64,000 nucleotides of DNA from contig OY762456.1 of the NCBI GenBank assembly GCA_963665785.1, forward strand, positions 62,001 through 126,000, in the 5' to 3' direction. Made by a program: the position numbers and the translations under genes. The DNA comes from UBA7455 sp026713185 (GTDB lineage: Bacteria; Pseudomonadota; Gammaproteobacteria; Pseudomonadales; Azotimanducaceae). This document shows, one piece after another, positions 45,171 to 54,207 of the stretch (position 1 is the first letter of the stretch; every line of letters starts with the position of its first letter). The notes below the pieces were generated by a model, which was not told the origin of the DNA, did not search any database, and saw only the letters and a list, made by a program, of their open reading frames with translations.

Positions 45171-45325
45171 CTAGGAGGCTGTCCGAGAACTGCGACCGTA
45201 ACGAGGGCGAGACTGATTGAGTCATATTTTTTGGTTATTTGAGGCAAATATTGGACATATTAAACGAAAATAAGCAGAAAATATGGCCACGCAGTAGGTC
45301 AGTCTGTCCTTGGACAGCCTCCTAG
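45171..45325. repeat. 155-bp inverted-repeat element, copy 1 (MITE-like)
   Basis: Perfect 14-bp terminal inverted repeats, ctaggaggctgtcc at 45171 and its complement ending 45325. The AT-rich interior (gagtcatattttttggttat and onward) is the same as in the copy at 62700-62861. No coding capacity. Lies just upstream of tsaB and could affect its expression. Confidence 0.85.
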
Positions 45326-45631
45326 AGGGTCTGTTAAAACGGGCAGATTATCAGATTTGATCCCACTGAAAATATCAAAACTGGAAAACACTTCCACTGC
45401 CCCTGTTTCAATTGTCGGCTGTTACCGCGTAAACAATTCAGCAGTGTATCTGAAAACCTGTTTATATCTCCTCGGCAGTTGTGTCTGCAGATCGTCCAGT
45501 TGCGTATAACCTGCGAAAAGTAACGTCCTGACCCCCTACTTTATTTAAAAAGTTTCGATAATCAACACTTTAATGAACTTTTCTACTCTTTTTGTGCATT
45601 TTTTCTTAAATTTCCTGCAATTTCTCCCGTT
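45326..45631. other. Intergenic region between tsaB and adk
   Basis: 306 bases with no recognisable gene. The last ~100 bases before the adk stop are T-rich on the plus strand and could include transcription termination signals, but I see no clear stem followed by a U-run. Confidence 0.5.
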
Positions 45632-46282
45632 TTAATCGATTACGGCAAAAATTCTCTCTCGAATCTCTGCCGTGCTGCCCTGGCCATCGACTGCGGCACT
45701 GACGGTATTGCTCCCTGCACTTTCCGGCAATGTCCTGTAAAACGAAATCAAGGGTTCAGTCTGTTCCTGGTAAACATTCAATCGTTCCCGGACTGTATCT
45801 TCCCTGTCATCATCTCTTTGTATCAATGGTTCTCCGGTGATGTCATCCAGGCCTTCCCGTGCAGGCGGATTGTGGATGATGTGATAAACCCGGCCGGAAT
45901 CAACATGTACTCGACGGCCACTCAGCCGATCAATGATTTCATCTTCCGGAACCTTGATTTCGATGACAAAGTCGATGGTAATCCCCTGTTGAAGAAGTGC
46001 TTCTGCCTGTGGGATGGTTCTTGGAAACCCGTCGAACAGGAAACCATGCTCACAGTCATCCCGTCGAATTCTTTCCTTGACGAGATCAATGATAATGTCA
46101 TCGGTCACCAGAGCGCCGCTGTCCATAACGGCTTTCACGTTCCTGCCCAGTGATGTTCCCGCTTTTATGGCTTCACGCAACATGTCACCGGTTGAGATCT
46201 GAGGAATGCCGAATTCCTCCATGATAAATCCTGCCTGGGTACCTTTCCCGACGCCGGGAGCTCCCAATAGAATAATTCTCAC
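45632..46282 (-). CDS. adk: Adenylate kinase
   Basis: 216 residues from a GTG at 46282 (VRIILLGAPGVGKGTQAGFI), with AGGAG 6 bases upstream. P-loop GAPGVGKGT, AMP-binding ISTGDMLREAIKAGT, GFLFDGFPRTIPQAEAL, and LID region DRLSGRRVHVDSGRVYHI followed by the long-form lid. Converts ATP + AMP to 2 ADP in the cytoplasm. Lies 72 bp downstream of the relA end. Confidence 0.96.
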   Translation of the reverse strand: MRIILLGAPGVGKGTQAGFIMEEFGIPQISTGDMLREAIKAGTSLGRNVKAVMDSGALVTDDIIIDLVKERIRRDDCEHGFLFDGFPRTIPQAEALLQQGITIDFVIEIKVPEDEIIDRLSGRRVHVDSGRVYHIIHNPPAREGLDDITGEPLIQRDDDREDTVRERLNVYQEQTEPLISFYRTLPESAGSNTVSAAVDGQGSTAEIRERIFAVID

Positions 46283-46354
46283 AAAATACTCCTGTTTACA
46301 TATGAGTCCCGGGCCAGAAACCCTGCTCGTCAACCCCGTTGTGTTTGATGACAG

Positions 46355-48559
46355 TTACGAACTGATTGACCGTCTGGCATTGATGACATTGGGCAACTGA
46401 CCAATCTTTTCCAATGTCCTCAGTAATCGATTGAGCCTGGCCACTTCTATGTCCATTTTAAGAATTATCGTGTTTTCAGGCTTGTTGGGGACTGTGTATA
46501 TCGATATTACATTGGTGTTTTCATGCATGAAAATGCCGGTAATGTCATACAGCAATCCGGAACGATCATAAGCAGTGACTTCGATACTCACCGGAAATGT
46601 CGCACTGAGTTCCGCCTGCCAGTCAAGGCGAATAAGCCTTCCGTATACATCCGCGTGTAAAGCCTGAAGGCAATCCTGCAGGTGGACGTTAACGACACTG
46701 TTGTCATCGATTACACCGACGATGGAATCACCGGGAACCGGCTTGCAACATTCCGAAATCACATGATCCATGTTGCCTAACCCGGAAACGACTTGTTCAT
46801 TTTGAACCACATCAAATGTCGGCTGATGCTCCCGGACATCAAGTTCCATCATTACAGCTGCCTGCTCAACGATGTCCACAACAGCCACATCACCGACACC
46901 AATGCTGTAAAACAACTCGGTTGATGAAGACATACCGGTCCTTTCGGCAAGCTGACCAAAGTCCAATCGTTCTATACCCATGTGCTCCAGTTCTTCCAGC
47001 AGGAGTTTCTTGCCTTCGTCAATATTCTTCTGTTTTTCCCGTTGTCCAAACCATGACTTTATTTTTGTACGCGCTTTTGATGTCGATACATATCCCAGAT
47101 GTTCGTACAACCACTCCCTTCTGGGGTTTATTGCATCACCGGTGATAATTTCAACCTGATCTCCTGACTTCAGTCTGGTATTCAGCGGAACCACCCGACT
47201 GTTGACCTTGGCGCCACAGCACCTGTGGCCAACATCGGTGTGGATCCGGTAAGCAAAATCCACAGGAGTTGCATCTGGCGTCATGTCAATTACATGTCCT
47301 TCCGGTGTGTAGATGTAAACGCGGTCCATCGTCACATCATTGAGTATTTCCTTTGCCAGCACCGGATCGTTATTCAAATCCACCTGCCAATCGATAATCC
47401 GGCGTAACCACTCGACCCGGTTTTCATAAACTGACGATTTTTCTTTGCCTTCAGGGGTTTTATACTGCCAGTGGGAACAGACACCGAATTCAGCCTCCTG
47501 GTGCATTGTTTCGGTGCGAATCTGCACCTCAAGAACCTTGCCTTCCGGCCCGATCACGGCGGTATGCAACGAACGATAGTTATTCTCCTTGGGGGTGGCG
47601 ATATAGTCATCAAACTCGTGCGGGATATTGCGCCAAATGTTGTGTACAACACCCAGTGCGCGATAACAATCATCCTGATGATCCACCCGCAGACGAATTG
47701 CCCGTACATCATATACCTCGGAAAAAGCGATCCCTTTACTACGCATCTTTTTCCAGATGCTGCAGATATGCTTTGCCCTGCCTTCAAGGCGGGCATGGAC
47801 ATTCACCTTGCGTAATTGATAATCGAGTTCCCTGATAATCCGCTCGATATATTCCTGTCGCACAATACGTTTCTCATCCAGAAGACTGGCAATCCGCTTG
47901 TAGGCCAGTGGTTCCAGATAACGGAATGCAAGGTCTTCGAGCTCCCACTTCAGATGACCAATACCAAGGCGATGTGCAAGGGGCGCATAGATTTCCAACA
48001 CCTCTCTTGCCAGACGAATCTGTCCATCATGAGCGTTGTTTTTGTTGGCCCTTATAGCAACTGTCCTTTCCGCCAGTTTGATCAATGCAACCCGTACATC
48101 GTCAACCACCGCTACCAGCATCCGTCTTGCCTGTTCCAATTGATCCTTTCGCTGACCCAGAACAGGTTTTCTGTCGCCAAATTTGACGTTGCTGATCGCC
48201 GCCATGCGTAAAACACCCTCTACCAGAACAGCGACCTGATCTCCACACTGGTTGCGGACGTGATGCAGTGTAATCTGATTTTCCCTCACCGCACGGTAGA
48301 TGATGCCGGCTTTGATACCATCTTCGTTTACCCGCAGGTCACACAGAATATCGGCAATCTCCAGACCTGTCCGGTAGCTCCTGTGAACCAGCCCATCGGT
48401 TGAGCCTGCTTTCTTTGCAGCCTGCTCGGACAACTCACAGACATCCCTGATTTTCGCAAGGTTCAATACCGGTTGTCGTTTTCCGATGCCGTACAGCCAC
48501 GATTCAAGGTCCACCGTACCGTCTGTTGCGAGTGAATAATCCTGTTTAATACTGACCAT
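46355..48559 (-). CDS. relA: GTP pyrophosphokinase RelA
   Basis: 734 residues. The N-terminal HD-hydrolase region is degenerate (GIIYRAV instead of a hydrolase HD), marking RelA rather than SpoT. The synthetase domain is intact: RSKGIAFSEVYDVRAIRL, HEFDDYIATPKENNYRSLHT, VLEVQIRTETMHQEAEFG and CSHWQYK. TGS: VYIYTPEGHVIDMTPDATPV. A zinc-finger-like SECCKPVPGDSIVG and an ACT domain (YDRSGLLYDITGIF) close the protein. Makes (p)ppGpp on stalled ribosomes. Starts 3 bp after the cysM stop; rlmD, often between these genes, is absent. Confidence 0.96.
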   Translation of the reverse strand: MVSIKQDYSLATDGTVDLESWLYGIGKRQPVLNLAKIRDVCELSEQAAKKAGSTDGLVHRSYRTGLEIADILCDLRVNEDGIKAGIIYRAVRENQITLHHVRNQCGDQVAVLVEGVLRMAAISNVKFGDRKPVLGQRKDQLEQARRMLVAVVDDVRVALIKLAERTVAIRANKNNAHDGQIRLAREVLEIYAPLAHRLGIGHLKWELEDLAFRYLEPLAYKRIASLLDEKRIVRQEYIERIIRELDYQLRKVNVHARLEGRAKHICSIWKKMRSKGIAFSEVYDVRAIRLRVDHQDDCYRALGVVHNIWRNIPHEFDDYIATPKENNYRSLHTAVIGPEGKVLEVQIRTETMHQEAEFGVCSHWQYKTPEGKEKSSVYENRVEWLRRIIDWQVDLNNDPVLAKEILNDVTMDRVYIYTPEGHVIDMTPDATPVDFAYRIHTDVGHRCCGAKVNSRVVPLNTRLKSGDQVEIITGDAINPRREWLYEHLGYVSTSKARTKIKSWFGQREKQKNIDEGKKLLLEELEHMGIERLDFGQLAERTGMSSSTELFYSIGVGDVAVVDIVEQAAVMMELDVREHQPTFDVVQNEQVVSGLGNMDHVISECCKPVPGDSIVGVIDDNSVVNVHLQDCLQALHADVYGRLIRLDWQAELSATFPVSIEVTAYDRSGLLYDITGIFMHENTNVISIYTVPNKPENTIILKMDIEVARLNRLLRTLEKIGQLPNVINARRSISS

Positions 48560-48562
48560 GAG

Positions 48563-49474
48563 TTACGCCATTGTGTCCGAAAGAAACAATCCCGATGACA
48601 GGTACCGGTCGCCCCGGTCACATATGATGGCGACTATGGTGGCGTTCTCCACCCTGGCGCTCACCTGTAAAGCGCCGGCTACCGCTCCTCCGGAAGAAAC
48701 GCCGCAGAAAATCCCTTCCACCCTGGCCAGTTGCCGCATCATTTCTTCTGCAAGAGACTGTTCAATATCAATCACCCGGTCCACCAGATCGTGATTGTAA
48801 ATTTTAGGCAGATAAGCTTCCGGCCAGCGTCTGATCCCGGGGATTGCCGAACCCTCAGTGGGCTGCAATCCAATAATTTCAACTTCCGGCTTTTTTTCCC
48901 TGAAAAATCGTGAGATACCCATGATTGTTCCTGTAGTACCCATGGAACTGATTATGTGAGTAATCTCACCACCGGTCTGGTTAAAAATCTCCGGACCCGT
49001 TCCTTCGTAATGCGACAACGGATTATCCGGATTGGCGAATTGATCCAGAACCTTGCCTTCACCGTCTTTCAACATCTGTTCCGCCAAATCCCGGGCGCCC
49101 TCCATGCCCTCTTCTTTTGTCACCATGATAAGTTCCGCTCCATAGGCAGCCATCGCGGCTTTTCGCTCATCACTCATGTGAGACGGCATGATCAAAATCA
49201 TCCTGTATCCCTTGATTGCCGCGGCCATGGCGAGGGCAATACCGGTATTACCACTGGTGGCTTCAATCAGCGTATCACCGGGTTTGATGTCTCCCCTTGC
49301 TTCCGCATGGCTGATCATACTGACCGCAGGACGGTCCTTTACCGAACCGGCAGGGTTGTTACCTTCCAGCTTCACCAGAACAGTATTACTGGTATTGCCG
49401 GGAAGACGCTGTAATCGCACCAGCGGTGTATCACCGATACAGCTTTCTATTGTGGGGTAATCGGGTGTATTCAT
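48563..49474 (-). CDS. cysM: Cysteine synthase B
   Basis: 303 residues, PLP fold type II. The PLP lysine is in LEGNNPAGSVKDRPAVSMI; phosphate-binding SSMGTTGTIMGISRF and ATSGNTGIALAMAAAIKGY also visible. Uses O-acetylserine with sulfide or thiosulfate. The sequence RRWPEAYLPKIY fits CysM rather than CysK. Divergent from the GacS/BarA-like gene with 96 bp between. Confidence 0.95.
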   Translation of the reverse strand: MNTPDYPTIESCIGDTPLVRLQRLPGNTSNTVLVKLEGNNPAGSVKDRPAVSMISHAEARGDIKPGDTLIEATSGNTGIALAMAAAIKGYRMILIMPSHMSDERKAAMAAYGAELIMVTKEEGMEGARDLAEQMLKDGEGKVLDQFANPDNPLSHYEGTGPEIFNQTGGEITHIISSMGTTGTIMGISRFFREKKPEVEIIGLQPTEGSAIPGIRRWPEAYLPKIYNHDLVDRVIDIEQSLAEEMMRQLARVEGIFCGVSSGGAVAGALQVSARVENATIVAIICDRGDRYLSSGLFLSDTMA

Positions 49475-49570
49475 GAATCCTGTTCGAAGACGGCCCTGCT
49501 ATCAATTTAATCACTTTGCATATAATATCAGGTTCACGGGTACATATTCTCTATCAGACGCTATGAGACA

Positions 49571-50674
49571 ATGAATCCGATTACCTGGATCGTTGCAAGT
49601 CTGATGAAAAAAGTTCAAACAGAATTAGTGCTGCTGTCTTTTCTGCCGACGTTGGTTTTCACGGGATATGTCATCCTGCCTATCTTCAGCCAACAGATCA
49701 TCATAAGCACGATCATCGTATTTGGATTGCTGTTTGCAGCATCTACTCTTTCGTCCTGCATATTAATCCGGCGCTTTGCCATGCCATTGGGCGACACCAG
49801 GGAGCATCTTGACAGTGAGCGGACACTGCCGGATTCAGGACCACAGGCAGGGCTGTCCAACCTCCTGCAAAAACGTGATCAAGCTAATCAGGAAATTATT
49901 GATGATGTTGCCTCTCGTAAATTGGAACCCTATCAGGTTCTGGCAGTTGACGACAGCATTCCTAATCTACAACTTCTGGTTCTACAACTGGAATCTCTGG
50001 GATTCAACGTCACCACTGCGAAGAACGGACAGGAGGCCGTTGATCTTTGTATGACAAAGATATTTGACTTTATGTTCCTTGACTTACAAATGCCTGTAAT
50101 GAATGGCATTAAGGCAACTCGTCAGATTCGCAGTGCAGTGGTGCGCCAACCTAAAATTATCGGTCTTACCGCTCATGCCACCATGGGTGAACTGAATGAC
50201 TGTTTGTCTGCGGGTATGGAAGAAGTACTCATCAAACCTGTTCAAACCAGCACCCTGAGAGAACTCACCATCCGTGGTGCAAAGCCTCCTCAACCAGCCA
50301 GCAAAACCATTGAGGAAACACTCTTTGACAGGGAGTTATCATTGAGTGCCGCCAATTACAACCAGGCGTTGGCAGATGAATTATTCACATTGTTGATTGC
50401 TAATTTACCTATCGATCAGGAATCGATTAACAGTGCCTTTTCTGATGGTAAAAATGAACAATTGGCAGAAGCCATACATAAACTACTCGGTTCTCTTCGA
50501 TATTGCGGCGTACCACGACTGGAGAACGCAGTGGAGAAAGTAGTCAACATTTCCAAGTCCGGTCTTGACGAAGATGTACGCCGTGCTCTCAATGTATTGA
50601 ACAGTGAAATCAATACAATGATTCTCTGGAGTCGTAAGAATCCAGACCCTTTCAATGCCCCGCCGCTTGATTGA
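49571..50674 (+). CDS. Kinase-less GacS/BarA-like membrane receiver-HPt protein
   Basis: 367 residues. N-terminal region has two likely membrane helices (about 20-41 and 45-67: LVLLSFLPTLVFTGYVILPI and IIISTIIVFGLLFAASTLSS). Residues ~121-235 are a receiver domain with acidic VDDS, phospho-Asp in FDFMFLDLQMPVMNGIKATR, IIGLTAHATMGE and LIKPVQ. Residues ~255-355 are an HPt domain with the accepting His in LAEAIHKLLGSLRYCGVPRL, the BarA/GacS type. HAMP, HisKA and ATPase domains are absent. It lies between cysM and acpS, the gacS/barA position in Pseudomonas-like genomes. Either a degenerate GacS or a phosphorelay adaptor that depends on another kinase. Confidence 0.85.
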   Translation: MNPITWIVASLMKKVQTELVLLSFLPTLVFTGYVILPIFSQQIIISTIIVFGLLFAASTLSSCILIRRFAMPLGDTREHLDSERTLPDSGPQAGLSNLLQKRDQANQEIIDDVASRKLEPYQVLAVDDSIPNLQLLVLQLESLGFNVTTAKNGQEAVDLCMTKIFDFMFLDLQMPVMNGIKATRQIRSAVVRQPKIIGLTAHATMGELNDCLSAGMEEVLIKPVQTSTLRELTIRGAKPPQPASKTIEETLFDRELSLSAANYNQALADELFTLLIANLPIDQESINSAFSDGKNEQLAEAIHKLLGSLRYCGVPRLENAVEKVVNISKSGLDEDVRRALNVLNSEINTMILWSRKNPDPFNAPPLD

Positions 50675-51053
50675 AAGTAACTTCAGCAACCACAAAAGCA
50701 ATCGCATACTCCCGTTCATCCGATATGCTGACGTGGAATTGCCCAAAAGACCGCTTTTTTATGATGTGGTCGGAAGCTGCCGAGAATTGTATAAACGGGC
50801 GGCCTTCCTGGTCCCGCAAGACGGAAATGTCGCGGAAGTGAACACCGTCTTTCATGCCTGTACCCAAAGCTTTGGCGGCGGCTTCCTTTGCGGCAAACTG
50901 CCGGGATAAGAAAGAGGCATCTCTTCCCCTGTCACCAAACACCACCAACTCTTCCCCGCTCAGGATTTTGTGGACAAATCGATCTCCCCACCGGTCAAGC
51001 ACCTTTGCAATGCGGATAATTTCCACAATATCAACGCCAACTCCCCTGATCAT
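50652..51053 (-). CDS. acpS: Holo-[acyl-carrier-protein] synthase
   Basis: 133 residues. MIRGVGVDIVEIIRIAKVL (metal-binding Asp) and LSRQFAAKEAAAKALGTG are the AcpS signatures. Transfers 4'-phosphopantetheine to ACP. Start overlaps the recO stop (ATGA). pdxJ, usual between recO and acpS, is absent. Its 3' end overlaps the 3' end of the convergent GacS-like gene by ~20 bp. Confidence 0.94.
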   Translation of the reverse strand: MIRGVGVDIVEIIRIAKVLDRWGDRFVHKILSGEELVVFGDRGRDASFLSRQFAAKEAAAKALGTGMKDGVHFRDISVLRDQEGRPFIQFSAASDHIIKKRSFGQFHVSISDEREYAIAFVVAEVTFNQAAGH

Positions 51054-51775
51054 GATGGATGATGCACCCGATGACTGAAATACATTCTACTGTTCAGGAT
51101 TCTGCCACCCAGTAATTGATTGATGGATTGTCGAATCACCCACTTTGCAATCTGGTCCGCCGTCGCGTCGAGTTTTCCATCGGCGATGTTCAAAATATGC
51201 CCGCCTTCTAATGCCCGCTTGGTGGAATCATTATCCGGCAGGTAATGAAAACCATCTTCAACTACAAAATGATATCGCTGGTCCCTGGTTATCGGATCTC
51301 CGGTCTGCGCTTCAACATCAAAAGAGATGCCGTAACCCAGGTCCGATAACAGAGACAACTCAAAATCCCTGAGCATGGAAGTATCAAAGGACTCTGACTG
51401 TAATGCATTGAGCAGCGTCTCATACCGGTCATACAGAGCGGTATAGGGATCAAACTTTCCCAGCAACCGATAGAGCAATTCATTGACATACATGCCAATG
51501 ATCAGACCAGGACCGTATAAACGGTATGGGGCGCCATTGTTTTCCATATTTCGGGCTGTCTTTAATTCCCCCTGTCCAACACTTGAGATCAACAATGGCA
51601 CAAAAAGCTGTAAACAGTTTCCGTATCGATTGTTTTTACTTCTTGCTCCCCGCGCCACCAGGGTATAACGGCCTGCCTCCCTGGAGAATACTTCGACGAG
51701 AGCGCTGGTATCACGATACTTCCTTGTGTGCAGAATAAAACAAGGTTGCAACGCCGATGTTTCAGACCGGGTCAT
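51050..51775 (-). CDS. recO: DNA repair protein RecO
   Basis: 241 residues from the ATG at 51775. OB-fold N-terminus: CFILHTRKYRDTSALVEVFS, GRYTLVARGARSKN; then LIIGMYVNELLYRLLGKFDP, LRDFELSLLSDLGYGISFD and a shortened C-terminus. Loads RecA with RecR onto gapped DNA. The start overlaps era by 14 bp. The zinc-binding cysteines found in some RecO proteins are not seen, as is usual in many proteobacterial ones. Confidence 0.92.
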   Translation of the reverse strand: MTRSETSALQPCFILHTRKYRDTSALVEVFSREAGRYTLVARGARSKNNRYGNCLQLFVPLLISSVGQGELKTARNMENNGAPYRLYGPGLIIGMYVNELLYRLLGKFDPYTALYDRYETLLNALQSESFDTSMLRDFELSLLSDLGYGISFDVEAQTGDPITRDQRYHFVVEDGFHYLPDNDSTKRALEGGHILNIADGKLDATADQIAKWVIRQSINQLLGGRILNSRMYFSHRVHHPS

Positions 51776-52658
51776 AACCAAGACTTTTGAGCGCACGCTC
51801 ATCATCAGACCAGCCTGATTTTACCTTTACCCAGGTTGTCAGCATTACCCGGGTACCCAGCAGTTTTTCCATATCTCTGCGTGCATCGGAACCTATCTGT
51901 TTCAACCGCACACCCTTCCCGCCAATGACTATGGCTTTCTGACTCTCTCTTTCGACATAAATCGTGGCGTCAATTTGTGTCACTTCTCCTTCGATGACAA
52001 AACGATCAACCTGAATAGTGACCGAATAGGGTAGCTCCTTACCCAGTTGTCGCATCAGTTTCTCACGAACGATTTCCGATACCATAAATCGTTCACTGCG
52101 ATCTGTAATCTGATCTTTTGGGAAATAGAAGGGACCCGGAGGTAGCAGACCACCGATGATATCTTCCAGACGACTGATGTTTTCTCCGGTGATTGCTGAT
52201 ATGGGGATGACATCAGCTTTCGGGAATCGTGACTGCAAGTCGGCCAGAACAGGAAGCAGTTCTTCCTTGTTGTCCAGTTGATCAATTTTGTTGATGGCGA
52301 TGATCAACTTGCCGTCCAGGTCAGCCAGCAGAGCATCTGCGACAATTTGATCATCGGATGTCCAGGCGGTCCGGTCTACGATAAACACAGCAAGATCAAC
52401 ATCACTGATGACACTTAATGCACTGCGATTCATATACCGGTTGATTGCCCGCTGTTCCTGACCATGTATACCGGGCGTATCAACGTACAGAATCTGATGA
52501 TCAGCCAGAGTCCTGATACCCAGAAGCTGATGACGCGTGGTTTGTGGCTTCCTTGATGTGATACTGACTTTTTGACCAAGAATTCTGTTCAGCAGAGTCG
52601 ACTTGCCAACATTGGGTCGCCCCAGTATTGCCACATATCCACATCGTTGAGTCGTCAC
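51762..52658 (-). CDS. era: GTPase Era
   Basis: 298 residues. G1 GRPNVGKSTLLN, switch region SRKPQTTRHQLLGI, G3 VDTPGIHG, G4 NKID, and C-terminal KH domain with VQVDRF-like IQVDRFVIEGEVTQIDATIY and AIVIGGKGVRLKQIGSDARR. Assists 30S assembly at 16S rRNA 3' end. Overlaps rnc by 4 bp. Confidence 0.96.
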   Translation of the reverse strand: MTTQRCGYVAILGRPNVGKSTLLNRILGQKVSITSRKPQTTRHQLLGIRTLADHQILYVDTPGIHGQEQRAINRYMNRSALSVISDVDLAVFIVDRTAWTSDDQIVADALLADLDGKLIIAINKIDQLDNKEELLPVLADLQSRFPKADVIPISAITGENISRLEDIIGGLLPPGPFYFPKDQITDRSERFMVSEIVREKLMRQLGKELPYSVTIQVDRFVIEGEVTQIDATIYVERESQKAIVIGGKGVRLKQIGSDARRDMEKLLGTRVMLTTWVKVKSGWSDDERALKSLGYDPV

Positions 52659-53356
52659 GCTGTATCCTTACTGGTGATACCCAGTATATCCAGCGCCCGG
52701 CCGGCAGCGATCTGTTCCGCGATTCGACGACTCGTACCTTCTCCTATCGCCCTTTCCCGCAAGAGACTGGATTGACATTCAACGGTAAACATCTGTTCGT
52801 GGGACCTGCCCTTGCTGCCGACAACAAAGTATCTGGGTAAATCCTCACCGATACCCTGCAGATATTCCTGCAATCTGGACTTGGCATCAATCTGGGAGTT
52901 TTCGAGAGACAGTCCACTCATACGGCTCTTGTACCAGATAAGGATCTGATTCCGGGTAAGTTCCAAACCACCATCCATGAATACCGCCCCGATAATGGCC
53001 TCCATGGTGTCCGATAGCGTTGATTCCCGATCAGATCCGCCGCTTTTCAATTCGCCGCGACCCAGAATCATGGTATTCCTGATTGAGAATTCCCTGGCAA
53101 TTTCAGCCAGGGTTGAACGTCTCACCATCTGGGACCGTAAACGGCTGAGCTGCCCCTCGGAGGCTTCGGGAAACTGATCATAAAGGGCGCAGGCTATGAC
53201 ACAATTGAGGATGGCATCACCCAGAAACTCCAGACGTTCGTTGTTGAACGCGCCGTAACTGCGATGCGTTAAAGATTGTTTGAGGTGATTGATATCCTGA
53301 AACCGGTAACCGATCAGTTCCTGTAATTTGTCCAGTTCCTTTTCGATCTTGATCAT
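52655..53356 (-). CDS. rnc: Ribonuclease III
   Basis: 233 residues. Catalytic signature NERLEFLGDAILNCVIACAL and second acidic site GAVFMDGG; C-terminal dsRNA-binding domain DAKSRLQEYLQGIGEDLPRY, ending with ERAIGEGTSRRIAEQIAAGR. Processes rRNA and other double-stranded RNA. Between lepB and era as in other Gammaproteobacteria. Confidence 0.96.
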   Translation of the reverse strand: MIKIEKELDKLQELIGYRFQDINHLKQSLTHRSYGAFNNERLEFLGDAILNCVIACALYDQFPEASEGQLSRLRSQMVRRSTLAEIAREFSIRNTMILGRGELKSGGSDRESTLSDTMEAIIGAVFMDGGLELTRNQILIWYKSRMSGLSLENSQIDAKSRLQEYLQGIGEDLPRYFVVGSKGRSHEQMFTVECQSSLLRERAIGEGTSRRIAEQIAAGRALDILGITSKDTA

Positions 53357-53412
53357 TGTGCCTCTGGTTACTCAGTGGCAATTTCAGCGCAGCGCTGCTG
53401 CCATGAATGATT

Positions 53413-54207
53413 CTATTGTATCCAGCGATTCTGGGATAACACCGGTAACTTCCATCCCGGGTCCTTGTGCATCCAGACCGCTACTGCCTTACCCACTATA
53501 TTCTCTTCCGACACCAAACCCCAATACCGGCTGTCACTGCTGTGATCACGATTATCACCCATCATGAAGTAATAGCCTTCGGGAATTTCCCATTCCAATA
53601 CTTGTGCATCCTTGAATGGATTTCGATGGATCAGGTGTTCCACCTCACCGAGTTCTTCTTTATAAACGAGGTATTTCGGATTCAGGGGTGGAACCTGCTC
53701 AACAAATTCCAGGGGTTGCTGCTCTTCGTTGATATACAGTTGCTTGTTCTCGTATCGAATGACGTCTCCTGGAATACCCACTACCCGTTTGATGAAGTAT
53801 TCATCTTCATGGGGTGGTATGAACACCATGACTTCACCATTTTTTGGATCATCCACTGATAAAATCAGGTTACCTGCAACTGGCAGACGTAGCCCGTAGA
53901 CATACTTGTTAACCAGGATAAAATCACCAACTTTCAATGTCGGGATCATTGAGCCGGTAGGAATCTGAAATGGTTCAAACAAAAAAGACCTCAATACAAG
54001 AACGATCAACAACACCGGAAAGAAAGATATTGAATACTCGACGACAAGGGGTACCCGAAGCTCTGATTTAGCCTCTACTGCCACATTTTCCGGGATGTCT
54101 GCCGCAATCTGCTCCCGTTTCTTCCTCAAAAAGAGAATGTCGATCAGCCAGATAAGTCCGGTAATCAGCGTACCCAATACAAGTATCAGTGGAAAATCAA
54201 AACTCAT
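53413..54207 (-). CDS. lepB: Signal peptidase I
   Basis: 264 residues. Two membrane helices (about 5-25 and 55-77), catalytic Ser in FQIPTGSMIPTLKVGDFILV, catalytic Lys in EDEYFIKRVVGIPGDVI, and the late YFMMGDNRDHSSDSRYWGLV. Cleaves signal peptides at the outer face of the inner membrane. Starts directly after the lepA stop (54208). Confidence 0.96.
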   Translation of the reverse strand: MSFDFPLILVLGTLITGLIWLIDILFLRKKREQIAADIPENVAVEAKSELRVPLVVEYSISFFPVLLIVLVLRSFLFEPFQIPTGSMIPTLKVGDFILVNKYVYGLRLPVAGNLILSVDDPKNGEVMVFIPPHEDEYFIKRVVGIPGDVIRYENKQLYINEEQQPLEFVEQVPPLNPKYLVYKEELGEVEHLIHRNPFKDAQVLEWEIPEGYYFMMGDNRDHSSDSRYWGLVSEENIVGKAVAVWMHKDPGWKLPVLSQNRWIQ

